A DNA stretch of 59,614 nt from an uncultured Hyphomicrobiales bacterium (GCA_903824185.1 CAIJVU010000022.1:1-59614); one strand, 5' to 3'. Positions 18,822 to 28,303 are shown, numbered from the stretch's first letter. Program-made: numbers and translations. Notes: generated by a model not told the origin, from the letters alone.

Positions 18822-20339
18822 TTAGGCTTTAAAGAGATCTTTATAGCTGTCGCGTAGCAGGTTCTTTTGGACCTTGCCCATTGTATTGCGGGGCAGATCC
18901 TCGACAATAAACACACGCTTGGGCTGTTTGAATTTAGCCAGCGAGGTGGAGAGGTGAGCGAGAATAGCCGCCTCGTTCAGGTTTGAGTCTTTGTTGAGCA
19001 CAACGACACCAACAACCCCTTCGCCAAAGTCGGGATGGGCGACGCCGACCACAGCGCTTTCAACCACACCGGTCATCGCGTCGATTTCGGTTTCGACCTC
19101 TTTCGGATAGACATTGAAGCCGCCGGAAATGATCAGGTCTTTGCCGCGGCCCACAATATGCACATAGCCTTTGTGATCGATTTTTCCCAAATCGCCGGTG
19201 ATGAAATACCCATCGGAGCGAAATTCCGATGCGGTTTTTTCCGGCATGCGCCAATAGCCTTTAAACACATTCGGGCCTTTGACCTCGAGCATGCCGATGG
19301 CCTCTTGTTCGAGCATCGCGCCGGTTTCGGGATCGGTGACGCGAATGGAAACATCCGGAAGCGGAAAGCCCACTGTTCCGGCAATCCGCTCACCCTGATA
19401 GGGGTTGGAGGTATTCATATTGGTTTCTGTCATGCCGTAGCGTTCGAGGATGGCATGACCGGTGCGGGCTTGCCATTCCCGATGGGTTTCGGCGAGCAAA
19501 GGGGCAGAGCCTGAGATGAACAGACGCATATGCTCTGTGGCGTCTTTGGTCAGGCCTTGCTGCTGCAACAAGCGTGTGTAGAAGGTGGGGACACCCATCA
19601 AAGAGGTGGCACCGGGCATCAGTGACAAGATTTGTTCGGGATCGAATTTGGGCAGAAAAATCATCGAAGCGCCGGATACAAGCACGGTGTTGATTGCCAC
19701 AAAAAGACCATGCGTGTGATAGATCGGCAAAGCGTGCAGCAACACATCCTGTTCGGTAAACTGCCAATAGTCTTTGAGGGTCAGTGCGTTCGAGGCCAGA
19801 TTGTCATGGCTCAGCATCGCGCCTTTCGACCGTCCCGTGGTGCCCGATGTATAGAGAATGGCTGCAATATCATCAGCCGAACGGGCCACAGCCGTGGTCA
19901 TAGGCTTGGCAAGATCGGCCAGAGTTGCGAGGGTGCCGCGACCATCCGCACCCAAAGTTTCCACATGCGTGACGCCTGCTTTTTCTGCGGCTATGGTCAA
20001 GGCATCCCGCTTGGACGGATCACAGACCAAAAGCTTGGGTTCCGCATCGCCGATGAAATAGCTGATTTCGGCGGTTGTATAGGCTGTGTTGAGCGGATTG
20101 AAAATCACACCGGCCTGCACAGCGCCCAAAGTGAGCGCCACGGTCTCGACGGATTTTTCTACCTGCAAACAGACGCGATCACCCGCCTGCAAGCCAAGAC
20201 TTTGCAACACCGCGGCATAGCGGGCGACCCGATCAAATAATTGCTGGCGCGTCCATCCCGTGCCATTGCCAAAGTGCAAGACAACCTTGTCAGTGTCGAA
20301 ACGGGGGCCGGTCATCAAATCATGCAGATGGTTGCTCAT
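18822..20339 (-). CDS. matB: Malonyl-CoA synthetase-like acyl-CoA ligase
   Basis: A 505-residue ANL-family adenylate-forming enzyme. It shows the phosphate loop LYTSGTTGRSKGAM, the ERYGMTET motif, GYFITGDLGKID and the C-terminal catalytic Lys in RNTMGKVQKNLLR. Overall it is closest to MatB, which makes malonyl-CoA from malonate, CoA and ATP. The usual partner malonyl-CoA decarboxylase is not adjacent, so the substrate (malonate, methylmalonate or another short acid) is inferred from similarity only. It is followed by the GST gene. Confidence 0.78.
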   Translation of the reverse strand: MSNHLHDLMTGPRFDTDKVVLHFGNGTGWTRQQLFDRVARYAAVLQSLGLQAGDRVCLQVEKSVETVALTLGAVQAGVIFNPLNTAYTTAEISYFIGDAEPKLLVCDPSKRDALTIAAEKAGVTHVETLGADGRGTLATLADLAKPMTTAVARSADDIAAILYTSGTTGRSKGAMLSHDNLASNALTLKDYWQFTEQDVLLHALPIYHTHGLFVAINTVLVSGASMIFLPKFDPEQILSLMPGATSLMGVPTFYTRLLQQQGLTKDATEHMRLFISGSAPLLAETHREWQARTGHAILERYGMTETNMNTSNPYQGERIAGTVGFPLPDVSIRVTDPETGAMLEQEAIGMLEVKGPNVFKGYWRMPEKTASEFRSDGYFITGDLGKIDHKGYVHIVGRGKDLIISGGFNVYPKEVETEIDAMTGVVESAVVGVAHPDFGEGVVGVVVLNKDSNLNEAAILAHLSTSLAKFKQPKRVFIVEDLPRNTMGKVQKNLLRDSYKDLFKA

Positions 20340-20491
20340 CGATTGTCATCCTTGGTCTTAAGTGATCGGTTGTCCCGTTGGCCGTTGAGGGGTGATCATG
20401 CGCGCGGCGGGTGTTTTGAACAGGCTGTGTATATAAAGGGACAACTGGCTCATGCCAAGCAATCCCTCCTCTTACATAGAGCGCCTTTGTC

Positions 20492-21592
20492 TTAAGGACG
20501 CGGCGCTGTTTGCGGCTGTGCCATGGCGCGCATCTCGGCCTCTGTCAGGCCGACCGATTTTCCGGTCTCCAGCAATTGCTGGAAGGTGGTGCCGTCAACA
20601 GGAATGCCATGTTTCAAACGGTCGGCCCGCTTCTGGCGCTCGGGATCACCGGGCAGCAGGACGGAGGGATCCTGACCATCGGGTGGCAATTGCACCCAGC
20701 GGATGAATTCTTCCAATTCACTGAAATAGCTGTCTTGCGTGCCCATTTTTTCCGGTGAGACGACAATCGAAAACAGGCTGTTGATGATGGCATTGCGTGA
20801 TTTGGGGCCGGATTGGGTTTTGCCGCCGCTCAGTGCCGCTGCCAAAGCCTCGCAGGCAAAGGCCAGCGCCCAGCCTTTGTGCTCGCCAAAAGAGCGCAGG
20901 GCTCCATAGGGCTCTTCAAACAACGCAGCGGGATTGGTGGTGGGTTGACCTGTGCTGTCGATCAAAGCGCCTTCGGGGGCCGCAACGCCTTTGTTATAGG
21001 CCACGCGAATTTTCCCAACCGCCAATTGGCTGGTGGCAAAATCGACAATCAACGGCAGGGCCTCTTTGCGCGGAATCCCGATGGAGACTGGATTGGTACC
21101 AAGCCGCGACGCCCGCCCGCCAAACGGCGCGACCGAGGGTTTGGACACGACATTGACGAAATGCAAGGACACAAGCCCCTGCGCGGCACATTGTTCGGAC
21201 CAATGGCCGATCCGGCCGATATGATGGGAGTTGCGCAAAGCGAGCACGCAGCTTCCGGTGTCTTTGGCGCGGTTGATGGCTTCATTGACAACATAGGTCG
21301 CCATGGATTGGCCCAAGCCCAATTCGCCGTCGAAAATCAACATATTGCCCTGATCGAGAATTTTGCGCGGGGTGTGATTGAGCTGCATCTCCCCTTCCAG
21401 CGCATTGGCAATATAAGCGGGCACCATGCCGACCCCATGCGAGTCATGGCCGCGTAAATTGGCTTCGAGCAAATGGCGGGTGACAATCTCGCATTCTTGG
21501 GGACTGGAACCGGCTTTGGCAAAAATCGCGGTGATCAATGCCCGCAAATGGGGTTCTTCAATCCATAATTCCTCAACCGCTTGCTGTGCCAT
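20492..21592 (-). CDS. Malate/L-lactate dehydrogenase (Ldh2) family oxidoreductase
   Basis: NAD(P)-dependent dehydrogenase of the Ldh2/YlbC family, which is unrelated to classical malate dehydrogenase. Family marks are LRGHDSHGVGMVP with the catalytic His, RNSHHIGRIGHWSE, GTNPVSIGIP and FGEHKGWALAFACE. The length of 366 residues is normal. Members oxidise malate, lactate, ureidoglycolate, 2,3-diketogulonate or (R)-sulfolactate; sequence alone does not choose among them. It is divergent from a sulfonate-type ABC transporter, which makes a sulfonated hydroxyacid worth considering. Confidence 0.88.
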   Translation of the reverse strand: MAQQAVEELWIEEPHLRALITAIFAKAGSSPQECEIVTRHLLEANLRGHDSHGVGMVPAYIANALEGEMQLNHTPRKILDQGNMLIFDGELGLGQSMATYVVNEAINRAKDTGSCVLALRNSHHIGRIGHWSEQCAAQGLVSLHFVNVVSKPSVAPFGGRASRLGTNPVSIGIPRKEALPLIVDFATSQLAVGKIRVAYNKGVAAPEGALIDSTGQPTTNPAALFEEPYGALRSFGEHKGWALAFACEALAAALSGGKTQSGPKSRNAIINSLFSIVVSPEKMGTQDSYFSELEEFIRWVQLPPDGQDPSVLLPGDPERQKRADRLKHGIPVDGTTFQQLLETGKSVGLTEAEMRAMAQPQTAPRP

Positions 21593-21807
21593 CCTGTTTT
21601 CCCTGTGCTGAAACCCGTGATGCGTGGGTGTGTTGAGACCGCTTCTTGTCGGCGTGATCCGTTCTTCTAACCTTGATTAACCGCGGGATAAAGCCAGATC
21701 GAGCGGAAAAAGTCGGTGGAACAGGGCTGCTATGCGCGAGACAGCATCTCTAAAAAATACAAAATAAATTTGTTAAATAAAAATATTCACAGATCAAAAT
21801 GTTTTGT

Positions 21808-21836
21808 TTGACAAAAAGAACAAAAATACCTACATA
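21808..21836 (+). promoter_or_regulatory. Promoter of the sulfonate-type ABC operon
   Basis: TTGACA (21808-21813) and TACATA (21831-21836) are 17 bases apart within a markedly AT-rich stretch (about 21750-21840) of the divergent intergenic region. The rest of this 319-base gap shows no gene. Confidence 0.55.
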
Positions 21837-21911
21837 TCGAATTATTGAAGGGTCGGCTGGTGGACATCCATGGGCCAAGACCTTGTCTCACCCCAGTGCA
21901 GGAGACCTGTC

Positions 21912-22898
21912 ATGCGTCCGTTTTCACTTGTCAAATCAACCCTCCGCCGTCAATTCATCCAATGGGTTGCCGTAGCCGCCCTGTTTGCGCCACTTTCGGT
22001 GCAGGCCGCCGACCCTTTGAAAGAAATCCGCATCGACTGGGCCACCTATAATCCCGTCAGTCTGGTGCTGAAAGACCAGAAATTACTGGAAAAAGAATTC
22101 GAAAAAGACGGCATTGCCATCCGTTGGGTGCAGTCGGCTGGATCCAACAAGGCCCTTGAATTTTTGAGTGCGGGTTCACTCGACATCGGTTCTACCGCGG
22201 GTGCTGCGGCTTTGATCAGCAAAATCAACGGCAATCCCATCAAATCTATTTATGTTTTTTCACGGCCTGAATGGACCGCGCTGGTCACCAAATCCGATGA
22301 CATCAAAACCGTTGCCGATTTGAAGGGCAAGAGGGTGGCTGTGACACGCGGCACCGATCCGCATATTTTTCTGGTGCGGACTTTGGCGGGCGCCGGTCTG
22401 ACCGAAAAGGACGTGAAGCTGGTTTTGCTGCAACACGCCGATGGACGGACCGCGCTTGAGCGGGGTGACGTCGAGGCATGGGCCGGACTGGATCCGATCA
22501 TGGCTTCCGCCGAAGTGGAAAGCGGCGCGCGGCTGTTTTATCGCAAGGCGGCGGATAATACCTGGGGGATTTTGAATGTGCGCGAAGATTTCGCCCGCGA
22601 TTATCCCGATGTGATCAAACGTGTTTTGGCAACCTATGAAAAAGCCCGTCTCTGGTCTCTCGCCAACCCGAAAGAATTGTCCAAATCCCTTGTGGAAGCG
22701 ACAAAATTGTCAGAAGCCGTCATTGCCAAGCAATTGGAGCGCACCGAGCTGACCCATGGCCCGATCGGCGCGACACAGGCGGACACCATTATCGGTGCGG
22801 GTCTTGCTTTGCAGGACGCCGGTGTGGTCAAAACCGATGTTGATATCAAGGCGGTTGTCAAAGGCCTGATTGACTCTTCCTATCTTCCTGCCAAATAA
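21912..22898 (+). CDS. Sulfonate/nitrate-type ABC transporter substrate-binding protein
   Basis: A 328-residue periplasmic receptor of the SsuA/TauA/NrtA group. A twin-Arg-like basic start and hydrophobic core lead to a cleavage site near VQA|ADPL. The mature protein has the family pattern FLSAGSLDIGSTAGAAAL, DLKGKRVAVTRGT and EAWAGLDPIMASAE. AGGAGA precedes ATG 21912 by about 7 bases, so the upstream in-frame ATG at 21870 is rejected. A 10-base hairpin separates it from the permease. Aliphatic sulfonates are the best substrate guess. Confidence 0.88.
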   Translation: MRPFSLVKSTLRRQFIQWVAVAALFAPLSVQAADPLKEIRIDWATYNPVSLVLKDQKLLEKEFEKDGIAIRWVQSAGSNKALEFLSAGSLDIGSTAGAAALISKINGNPIKSIYVFSRPEWTALVTKSDDIKTVADLKGKRVAVTRGTDPHIFLVRTLAGAGLTEKDVKLVLLQHADGRTALERGDVEAWAGLDPIMASAEVESGARLFYRKAADNTWGILNVREDFARDYPDVIKRVLATYEKARLWSLANPKELSKSLVEATKLSEAVIAKQLERTELTHGPIGATQADTIIGAGLALQDAGVVKTDVDIKAVVKGLIDSSYLPAK

Positions 22899-22926
22899 AG
22901 CAGGCAGAATGAACTGAAATGTGGTG

Positions 22927-22949
22927 AAGCGGGCTTTGTAAGCCCGCTT
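22927..22949 (+). other. Intercistronic hairpin after the sulfonate-binding protein gene
   Basis: AAGCGGGCTT and AAGCCCGCTT form a perfect 10-base stem with loop TGT, 28 bases after the stop codon and 20 before the permease start. The following TCCTTTATG is only weakly T-rich, so partial termination or mRNA protection are both possible. Confidence 0.75.
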
Positions 22950-22968
22950 TCCTTTATGATTGTGTGTG

Positions 22969-23808
22969 ATGGTCGAAGCAGCAGAACAAAAGAGACAGCA
23001 ACAGGCGGCGGATCCAGCTGCAGGATCTGTTGTGTCTATTTCCAAAAACCAGCTGATCTGGATTGGTTTTGTTGTGCCTGTGTTGTTGGCCTGTGTGTGG
23101 GAATGGGCAATCGGGTCAGGCCTTGTTTCGGGTCGCTTGATGCCCCCGCCGTCAGTGATCTTCAAAACGCTGCAGGAATTGGCCAAGAGCGGTGAATTGC
23201 AATTGCATTGCGTGGCGACGCTGGCGCGTGTGGGTGCGGGATTTGCGCTGGGGGCTTTGGCGGGCACGTTGATTGGTGCCATCGCGGGTGCCTCCCCGTT
23301 CATCCGCCATCTGATCGATCCGACGCTACAGGCCTTGCGCGCGGTTCCCTCCATAGCCTGGGTGCCTTTGTTTATTCTCTGGATGGGCATTTTCGAAACC
23401 TCGAAAGTGGCTTTGATTGCGGTGGGTGTTTTCTTTCCGGTCTATCTGGGTGTCGCGGGTGCCATCATTGCGATTGACCGCAAATTGATCGAGGTCGGGC
23501 GCGTGTTTCGCTTGACGCGCTGGGCGATGATCCGGCGGGTGATGTTGCCTGCGGTGATGCCCGCATGGATCATCGCTTTGCGCTCGGGTTTGGGCTTGGG
23601 TTTCATGTTTGTGGTGGCGGCTGAATTTATGGGCGCCTCCGAAGGTCTGGGTTTCTTGTTGGTGGATGGCCAGCAAATGGGAAAGCCTGCGCAAATTCTG
23701 GGCGCGATTCTGACCTTTGCCATTTTGGGTAAATTGACGGACGCCTTATTGGTACTGCTGTCGCGTCCTTTGCTGGCGTGGCAGGATACGGTGCGGGAGA
23801 GTTTGTAA
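22969..23808 (+). CDS. Sulfonate/nitrate-type ABC transporter permease
   Basis: A 279-residue inner-membrane permease of the SsuC/TauC type with about six transmembrane helices. The EAA-loop equivalent is IEVGRVFRLTRWAMIRRVMLP, followed by RSGLGLGFMFVVAAEFMGASEGLG, which is typical of the family. ATG 22969 is chosen; GTG and TTG codons lie just upstream in frame, and no ribosome-binding site is clear. Its TAA overlaps the ATPase start (TAATG). Confidence 0.92.
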   Translation: MVEAAEQKRQQQAADPAAGSVVSISKNQLIWIGFVVPVLLACVWEWAIGSGLVSGRLMPPPSVIFKTLQELAKSGELQLHCVATLARVGAGFALGALAGTLIGAIAGASPFIRHLIDPTLQALRAVPSIAWVPLFILWMGIFETSKVALIAVGVFFPVYLGVAGAIIAIDRKLIEVGRVFRLTRWAMIRRVMLPAVMPAWIIALRSGLGLGFMFVVAAEFMGASEGLGFLLVDGQQMGKPAQILGAILTFAILGKLTDALLVLLSRPLLAWQDTVRESL

Positions 23809-24593
23809 TGCTGCGCCTCGATGCCCTGTCTAAAATCTATGCCGATGGAACCGAGGCTTTGCAATCGGTGTCGCTTGAATTGGGCGCTGGCGAAATTGTC
23901 GCTTTGGTGGGTGGATCGGGTTGCGGCAAGACCACGCTTTTGCGATTGATCGCGGGTCTTGATACGCCGTCATCGGGGATCATTCATGTGGGGAGCGAAG
24001 AGGTCCGTGGTCCGCATGCCGCTGTGGGGATCGTGTTTCAGGAGCCGCGTTTGCTGCCTTGGCTGACGGTCGCGGGCAACATCGGTTTCGGTTTGGAACA
24101 GCTCACAACGCGCGAGCGTCAATCCCGCATAGACCATGCTTTGGATAAAGTGGGGCTTGCCACTTATGGCGGGCGTTGGCCGCGCGAATTATCGGGTGGA
24201 CAACAACAGCGCATTGCCATTGCGCGCGCTTTTGTCACCATGCCCAAAGTGTTGCTGCTCGATGAACCTTTTTCGGCACTGGATGCCTTTACCCGCAAAA
24301 GCCTGCATGCGCATTTGCTGGCTTTGTGGCAGGAGACGCGCCCGACCATTTTGATGGTGACGCATGATGTTGAAGAGGCCATCACACTGGCAGACCGTGT
24401 CGTGGTGATGCGCCCGCATCCCGGACGGTTGCTGGAAACCATCTCTGTCAACCAGCCGCGTCCGCGTGATGTCTTGGCGGTGGGATTTGATAAAGTCAAA
24501 AGACGCACCTTGCATGCGCTCGACCGCTCTTTGCAGCCAGAAAAACAAAGCGCGCAGGCACAAGGATCGGACGAATTTTCACATTGGTGGTAA
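23808..24593 (+). CDS. Sulfonate/nitrate-type ABC transporter ATP-binding protein
   Basis: A 261-residue ATPase of the SsuB/TauB type. Walker A GGSGCGKTT, Q-loop FQEPRLLPW, signature [13 protein letters not shown], Walker B VLLLDEPFSALDA and H-loop VTHDVEEA are intact. The FQEPRLLPW sequence is characteristic of sulfonate and nitrate transporters. ATG 23808 shares its A with the permease stop. It completes a three-part importer with the two genes upstream. Confidence 0.94.
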   Translation: MLRLDALSKIYADGTEALQSVSLELGAGEIVALVGGSGCGKTTLLRLIAGLDTPSSGIIHVGSEEVRGPHAAVGIVFQEPRLLPWLTVAGNIGFGLEQLTTRERQSRIDHALDKVGLATYGGRWPRELSGGQQQRIAIARAFVTMPKVLLLDEPFSALDAFTRKSLHAHLLALWQETRPTILMVTHDVEEAITLADRVVVMRPHPGRLLETISVNQPRPRDVLAVGFDKVKRRTLHALDRSLQPEKQSAQAQGSDEFSHWW

Positions 24594-24628
24594 GCCTCAA
24601 CAACGACAACAGATCAGGAGAACGGATC

Positions 24629-25138
24629 ATGGATGCGGATACATTGCGCGGGTTACAGGCGCCGATCAAAAACAAATATAAAGAAGATCCATCGGCTGCG
24701 GTCATTACCTTGAAAGCATCGGGTGAACTCGATGACCAGCACATTGCCTGCAAAGTAGAAACAGGCCGCGCGCTCGCCATTGCGGGCTTGCATCCGGCCA
24801 CGGGTGGTTCGGGCGCTGAATTATGCTCGGGCGATATGTTGCTCGAAGCGCTGGTTGCCTGTGCGGGCGTAACCTTGAAAGCCGTTGCCACGGCGCTCGG
24901 TATTCATTTGCGCAAAGGCGTTGTGAAAGCTGAAGGGGATCTCGATTTTCGCGGCACCTTGGGCGTTGATCGCGAGGCACCGGTCGGTTTTCGTGAAGTG
25001 CGCTTGAGCTTTGATGTCGATACCGATGCCAGCCAAGAGCAGCTCGATACTTTGTTAAAACTCACCGAACGCTATTGTGTGGTTTTCCAAACCATCAACA
25101 CCAAGCCTGCTTTGGCTGTTACGATGAACAAACACTGA
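24629..25138 (+). CDS. OsmC family protein
   Basis: A 169-residue OsmC/Ohr-fold protein. The two redox cysteines expected of the fold are visible, in ALVACAGVTLKAVA and ERYCVVFQT. Ohr and OsmC enzymes reduce organic hydroperoxides, but many members in transporter operons have unknown roles. AGGAG lies 9 bases before ATG 24629; the upstream in-frame extension overlaps the ATPase gene and is rejected. Its place right after a sulfonate-type ABC transporter suggests a link to sulfur or peroxide handling. Confidence 0.88.
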   Translation: MDADTLRGLQAPIKNKYKEDPSAAVITLKASGELDDQHIACKVETGRALAIAGLHPATGGSGAELCSGDMLLEALVACAGVTLKAVATALGIHLRKGVVKAEGDLDFRGTLGVDREAPVGFREVRLSFDVDTDASQEQLDTLLKLTERYCVVFQTINTKPALAVTMNKH

Positions 25139-25165
25139 TTATAGATTTTAAAGAAAGACACAGAC

Positions 25166-25399
25166 ATGTCAGACGACGATGACACCATCACCCGCGACTG
25201 CAACGGCAATCAGCTTCATGATGGCGACAGTGTGCATATCATCAAGGATTTGAAGGTAAAGGGAACGAACACCACCTTGAAGCAGGGGACCAAGGTAAAA
25301 AGCATCCGCCTCACCGGCAATCCCGAAGAGGTGGAATGCCGTGTTGAAAACATCAAAGGGCTGGTGTTGAAAACAGCCTTTTTGAAACGCGTGAATTGA
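25166..25399 (+). CDS. PhnA-domain protein (YjdM C-terminal type)
   Basis: A 77-residue protein with the PhnA/YjdM C-terminal domain: acidic start, then RDCNGNQLHDGDSVHIIKDLKVKGT, followed by KQGTKVKSIRLTGN. The N-terminal zinc ribbon of full-length YjdM is absent, which is common. Despite the family name, a direct role in phosphonate use is not established. It is 27 bases after the OsmC gene and ends the operon; no obvious terminator follows. Confidence 0.88.
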   Translation: MSDDDDTITRDCNGNQLHDGDSVHIIKDLKVKGTNTTLKQGTKVKSIRLTGNPEEVECRVENIKGLVLKTAFLKRVN

Positions 25400-25451
25400 T
25401 CGACATCATCGCAAGCGCCGCGCCATAGAATTGTGACGCGGTGTGTCTCCG

Positions 25452-26108
25452 TCAGGCTTTGCCATAACCCGCAAAGCTTTTTTGCACACGGACCATTTCG
25501 TCCTCATCGAGAATCACAGGCTCCAAGCCCGCCCCGAGCAAAGCCAGATATTGGCGGGCCAGATTTTCAACCTCGATTGCTAAAGTTGCCGCACCCAATA
25601 AAGTTTTGCCGTAAGCGACAACCCCGTGATTGGCCAGCAAGACAGCCTTGCGACCGTCAAGCGCTTTCAACATGGTCTGGGCCAGTGCTTCCGTTCCGAA
25701 GGTTGCATAGTCCGCACAGCGGATATCCGCGCCGCCTGCCAGCGCGATCATATAATGAAAAGCCGGTATCGGTTTGCGCGCGCAAGACAAAGCCGTGGCC
25801 ATTGGACTATGGGTGTGTGCAATGGCTTGTGCCTCCGCATAAGTTTGGTAGATGGCTTGATGAAAGCGCCATTCGGATGACGGGCGTAAACCCTCCCGCG
25901 TGGAGGCGGCAGGGTGTCCTTGCGCATCGATCAACACAATATCGTCAGGTGTCAGGGCGTCATATTGAATGCCCGATGGCGTGACAAGAAATCCGTCTTT
26001 TAAACGCGCCGACACATTGCCGCTTTTGGAGGGGCAAAAGCCACGATTGTTCAAATCCTGCGCTGTGGCAATGATCTGTTGGCGTAAGGCGGTTTCATCA
26101 TGGGTCAT
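25452..26108 (-). CDS. Class II aldolase, probably methylthioribulose-phosphate aldolase type
   Basis: A 218-residue zinc-dependent class II aldolase/adducin protein. The fuculose-phosphate-aldolase catalytic set is present: Glu79 (SSEWRFH), His98 and His100 (AHTHSP) and His161 (NHGVVAYG). Its ATG overlaps the mtnA stop (ATGA). Given that coupling, the likely substrate is 5-methylthioribulose-1-phosphate, cleaved to dihydroxyacetone phosphate and methylthioacetaldehyde, as in the DHAP shunt known from Rhodospirillum rubrum. MtnB, a dehydratase of the same fold, is the alternative. Confidence 0.8.
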   Translation of the reverse strand: MTHDETALRQQIIATAQDLNNRGFCPSKSGNVSARLKDGFLVTPSGIQYDALTPDDIVLIDAQGHPAASTREGLRPSSEWRFHQAIYQTYAEAQAIAHTHSPMATALSCARKPIPAFHYMIALAGGADIRCADYATFGTEALAQTMLKALDGRKAVLLANHGVVAYGKTLLGAATLAIEVENLARQYLALLGAGLEPVILDEDEMVRVQKSFAGYGKA

Positions 26109-27205
26109 GAGGCTAATTCCGGAAAGAGGGATGCAAGAGCGGCGCGGTTGGCCGAGACAATACCGCGTTCGGTAATAATGGCTGTAATCAGGCGGGCGGG
26201 CGTGACATCAAAGGCCGGATTGAGCGCAGCGCTGCCGGGAGAAGAAATTTGAATGCGCGCAATGGTGCCGTTTTCAGTGGCCCCTGCCATATGCGTCACT
26301 TCATCGGGGTGGCGCTCTTCAATCGGAATATCGCGTAATCCGTCAGACAAGGTCCAATCAATGGTCGAGGACGGCACCGCAAAATAAAAGGGAACATCAT
26401 TGTCTTTGGCGGCAAGCGCCTTGAGATAGGTTCCGATTTTATTGGCCGCATCGCCACAAGAGGTCACCCGATCCGCGCCGACAATACACATATCAATCTG
26501 TTTATGTTGCATCAGATGGCCACCGGCATTGTCAACGAGAATGGTATGGGGCACCCCATGCGCATGAAGTTCATAGGCGGACAGCGATGCGCCTTGATTG
26601 CGCGGCCGTGTTTCATCCACATAGACATGCACCGTGATGCCTTCATCATGCGCCAGATAGATCGGGGCCAGCGCGGTTCCCCAATCAACCGTGGCCAGCC
26701 ATCCGGCATTGCAATGGGTGAGAATATTCACGCACTGATTTTGTCCCGCCTTTAACTTTTGCTGATGCAGAGCACGGATGACAGAGAGCCCTTCTATACC
26801 GATCGCATGGCAACAGGCGACATCCTCATCGGCCAAGCGGTCGGCTTCCATTTTGGCCCGTGCAACGCGTTCGGAAGAAGGCGCGGGCCGCAGGACTTTC
26901 GCCATTTGCTCTAGCGCCCAATGCAGGTTCACGGCGGTGGGTCTGGTTTTGCCTAACCGTGTCAACGCCTCTTCCAGCGCCTGATCATCGCTCGCCACTT
27001 GCATCGCGAGCCACACCCCATAAGCGGCTGTGATGCCGATCAGCGGTGCGCCGCGCACGATCATGCTTTGAATGGCATGGCACGCCTCGTCCAGCGTGCT
27101 CAGATCACAGGTGGTGAATGCATGCGGCAAACGGGTCTGGTCAATGACGGTGACATGGTTGTCTTGGGTCCAGATGGTTCTGTAGTGACGTCCGTGGATG
27201 CGCAT
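26105..27205 (-). CDS. mtnA: S-methyl-5-thioribose-1-phosphate isomerase
   Basis: MtnA turns the aldose 5-methylthioribose-1-phosphate into the ketose. The 366-residue protein keeps the catalytic Cys165 (LTHCNAG) and Asp245 (GADRV), with the phosphate-binding IVRGAPLIGI near the N-terminus and GDAANKIGTY. It lies 72 bases downstream of gshB and overlaps the aldolase gene, so these genes form the distal part of the rsmI-yraN-gshB transcript or an operon of their own. No MtnP, MtnK or Mtn nucleosidase is in the window. Confidence 0.95.
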   Translation of the reverse strand: MRIHGRHYRTIWTQDNHVTVIDQTRLPHAFTTCDLSTLDEACHAIQSMIVRGAPLIGITAAYGVWLAMQVASDDQALEEALTRLGKTRPTAVNLHWALEQMAKVLRPAPSSERVARAKMEADRLADEDVACCHAIGIEGLSVIRALHQQKLKAGQNQCVNILTHCNAGWLATVDWGTALAPIYLAHDEGITVHVYVDETRPRNQGASLSAYELHAHGVPHTILVDNAGGHLMQHKQIDMCIVGADRVTSCGDAANKIGTYLKALAAKDNDVPFYFAVPSSTIDWTLSDGLRDIPIEERHPDEVTHMAGATENGTIARIQISSPGSAALNPAFDVTPARLITAIITERGIVSANRAALASLFPELAS

Positions 27206-27277
27206 GGTTTGGCTCTTTGCAAAGGATCAATCGGTCAAACGCACCAACAAAAACTTTGTGACAGTTTGGTGAAACAG

Positions 27278-28237
27278 CTAGCGGGCAAGGGTGATTTTTT
27301 CTTCGATTTTATCCCAAATCGGCACCGCCAGATCAGGCCCGCCCAAGCGTTTGATGGCGCGCAATCCGGTAGGCGAGGTCACATTGATTTCTGTCAGATT
27401 GCCGTCGATCACATCGATGCCGACAAACAGCAGGCCGCGCTCTTTGAGGGTTGGTCCGATCCGGTTGCAAATCTCTTGCTCGCGCTCCGTGAGATGGGTC
27501 GTTTCCGCCGCCCCGCCGCGCACCATATTGGAGCGGATATCATTGGCAGCAGGCACACGGTTGACCCCGCCCAAAGCCACGCCATCCACCAGAATGATCC
27601 GCTTGTCTCCCTTGGTGACGGCAGGCAGAAAACGCTGGATCACCCACGGCTCGCGAAACAGGCTGGAAAACAAATCAAACAGCGAACCGAAATTGGGGTC
27701 ATTGCTACCGGTTTTGAAAACGGCGGCGCCGCCATTGCCGTAAAGCGGCTTCATCACAATGTCGTGATGCTCGTCACGAAACGCCTCGATGGTGGCACGG
27801 TCGCGGCTGATCAAAGTGGGCGGCATCAAATTGGGAAACAAGGTCACCATGATTTTTTCGGGTGCATTGCGCACATGGGCGGGATCATTGACCACGAGTG
27901 TTTTGGGATGGATGCGTTCCAGCAGATGGGTGGAGGTCACATAGGCCATATCAAAGGGTGGATCCTGCCGTAACAACACGACATCCACTTCAGACAGATC
28001 GGTGTTTTTTTCTTCGCCCAAACGGCAATGCTCGCCCTGCACATCTTTTACCTGCAGGCTTTGCAGCGGGGCATAGACCCGTCCATCGCGCATGGATAAA
28101 CGATCGGCTGTATAAAAATACAGATCATGGCCGCGCCCCTGCGCCTCCAGAAGCAAGGCAAAGGTCGAATCGCCCGCAATTTTGATGGCAGTGATCGGAT
28201 CCATTTGCACGGCAACTTTTAATTTACCCACGGTCAT
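27278..28237 (-). CDS. gshB: Glutathione synthetase
   Basis: ATP-grasp enzyme that joins gamma-glutamylcysteine to glycine. The 319-residue protein shows the family marks VAVQMDPI at the start, [23 protein letters not shown] in the ATP-grasp loop and [20 protein letters not shown] near the active site. AAGGATGA lies just before ATG 28237. It is downstream of rsmI-yraN in the order typical for Alphaproteobacteria. Confidence 0.96.
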   Translation of the reverse strand: MTVGKLKVAVQMDPITAIKIAGDSTFALLLEAQGRGHDLYFYTADRLSMRDGRVYAPLQSLQVKDVQGEHCRLGEEKNTDLSEVDVVLLRQDPPFDMAYVTSTHLLERIHPKTLVVNDPAHVRNAPEKIMVTLFPNLMPPTLISRDRATIEAFRDEHHDIVMKPLYGNGGAAVFKTGSNDPNFGSLFDLFSSLFREPWVIQRFLPAVTKGDKRIILVDGVALGGVNRVPAANDIRSNMVRGGAAETTHLTEREQEICNRIGPTLKERGLLFVGIDVIDGNLTEINVTSPTGLRAIKRLGGPDLAVPIWDKIEEKITLAR

Positions 28238-28303
28238 TCATCCTTTTGGTTGCAATAGGAGCGGTGTGGCCCACCCTTTGTGGCAGGATCGGAGTTTAGC
28301 GTC

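Noticed and set aside
25452-26108. Direct call of MtnB dehydratase
   Set aside because: The NHGVVAYG context and full aldolase catalytic set fit the aldolase branch better; kept only as the alternative.
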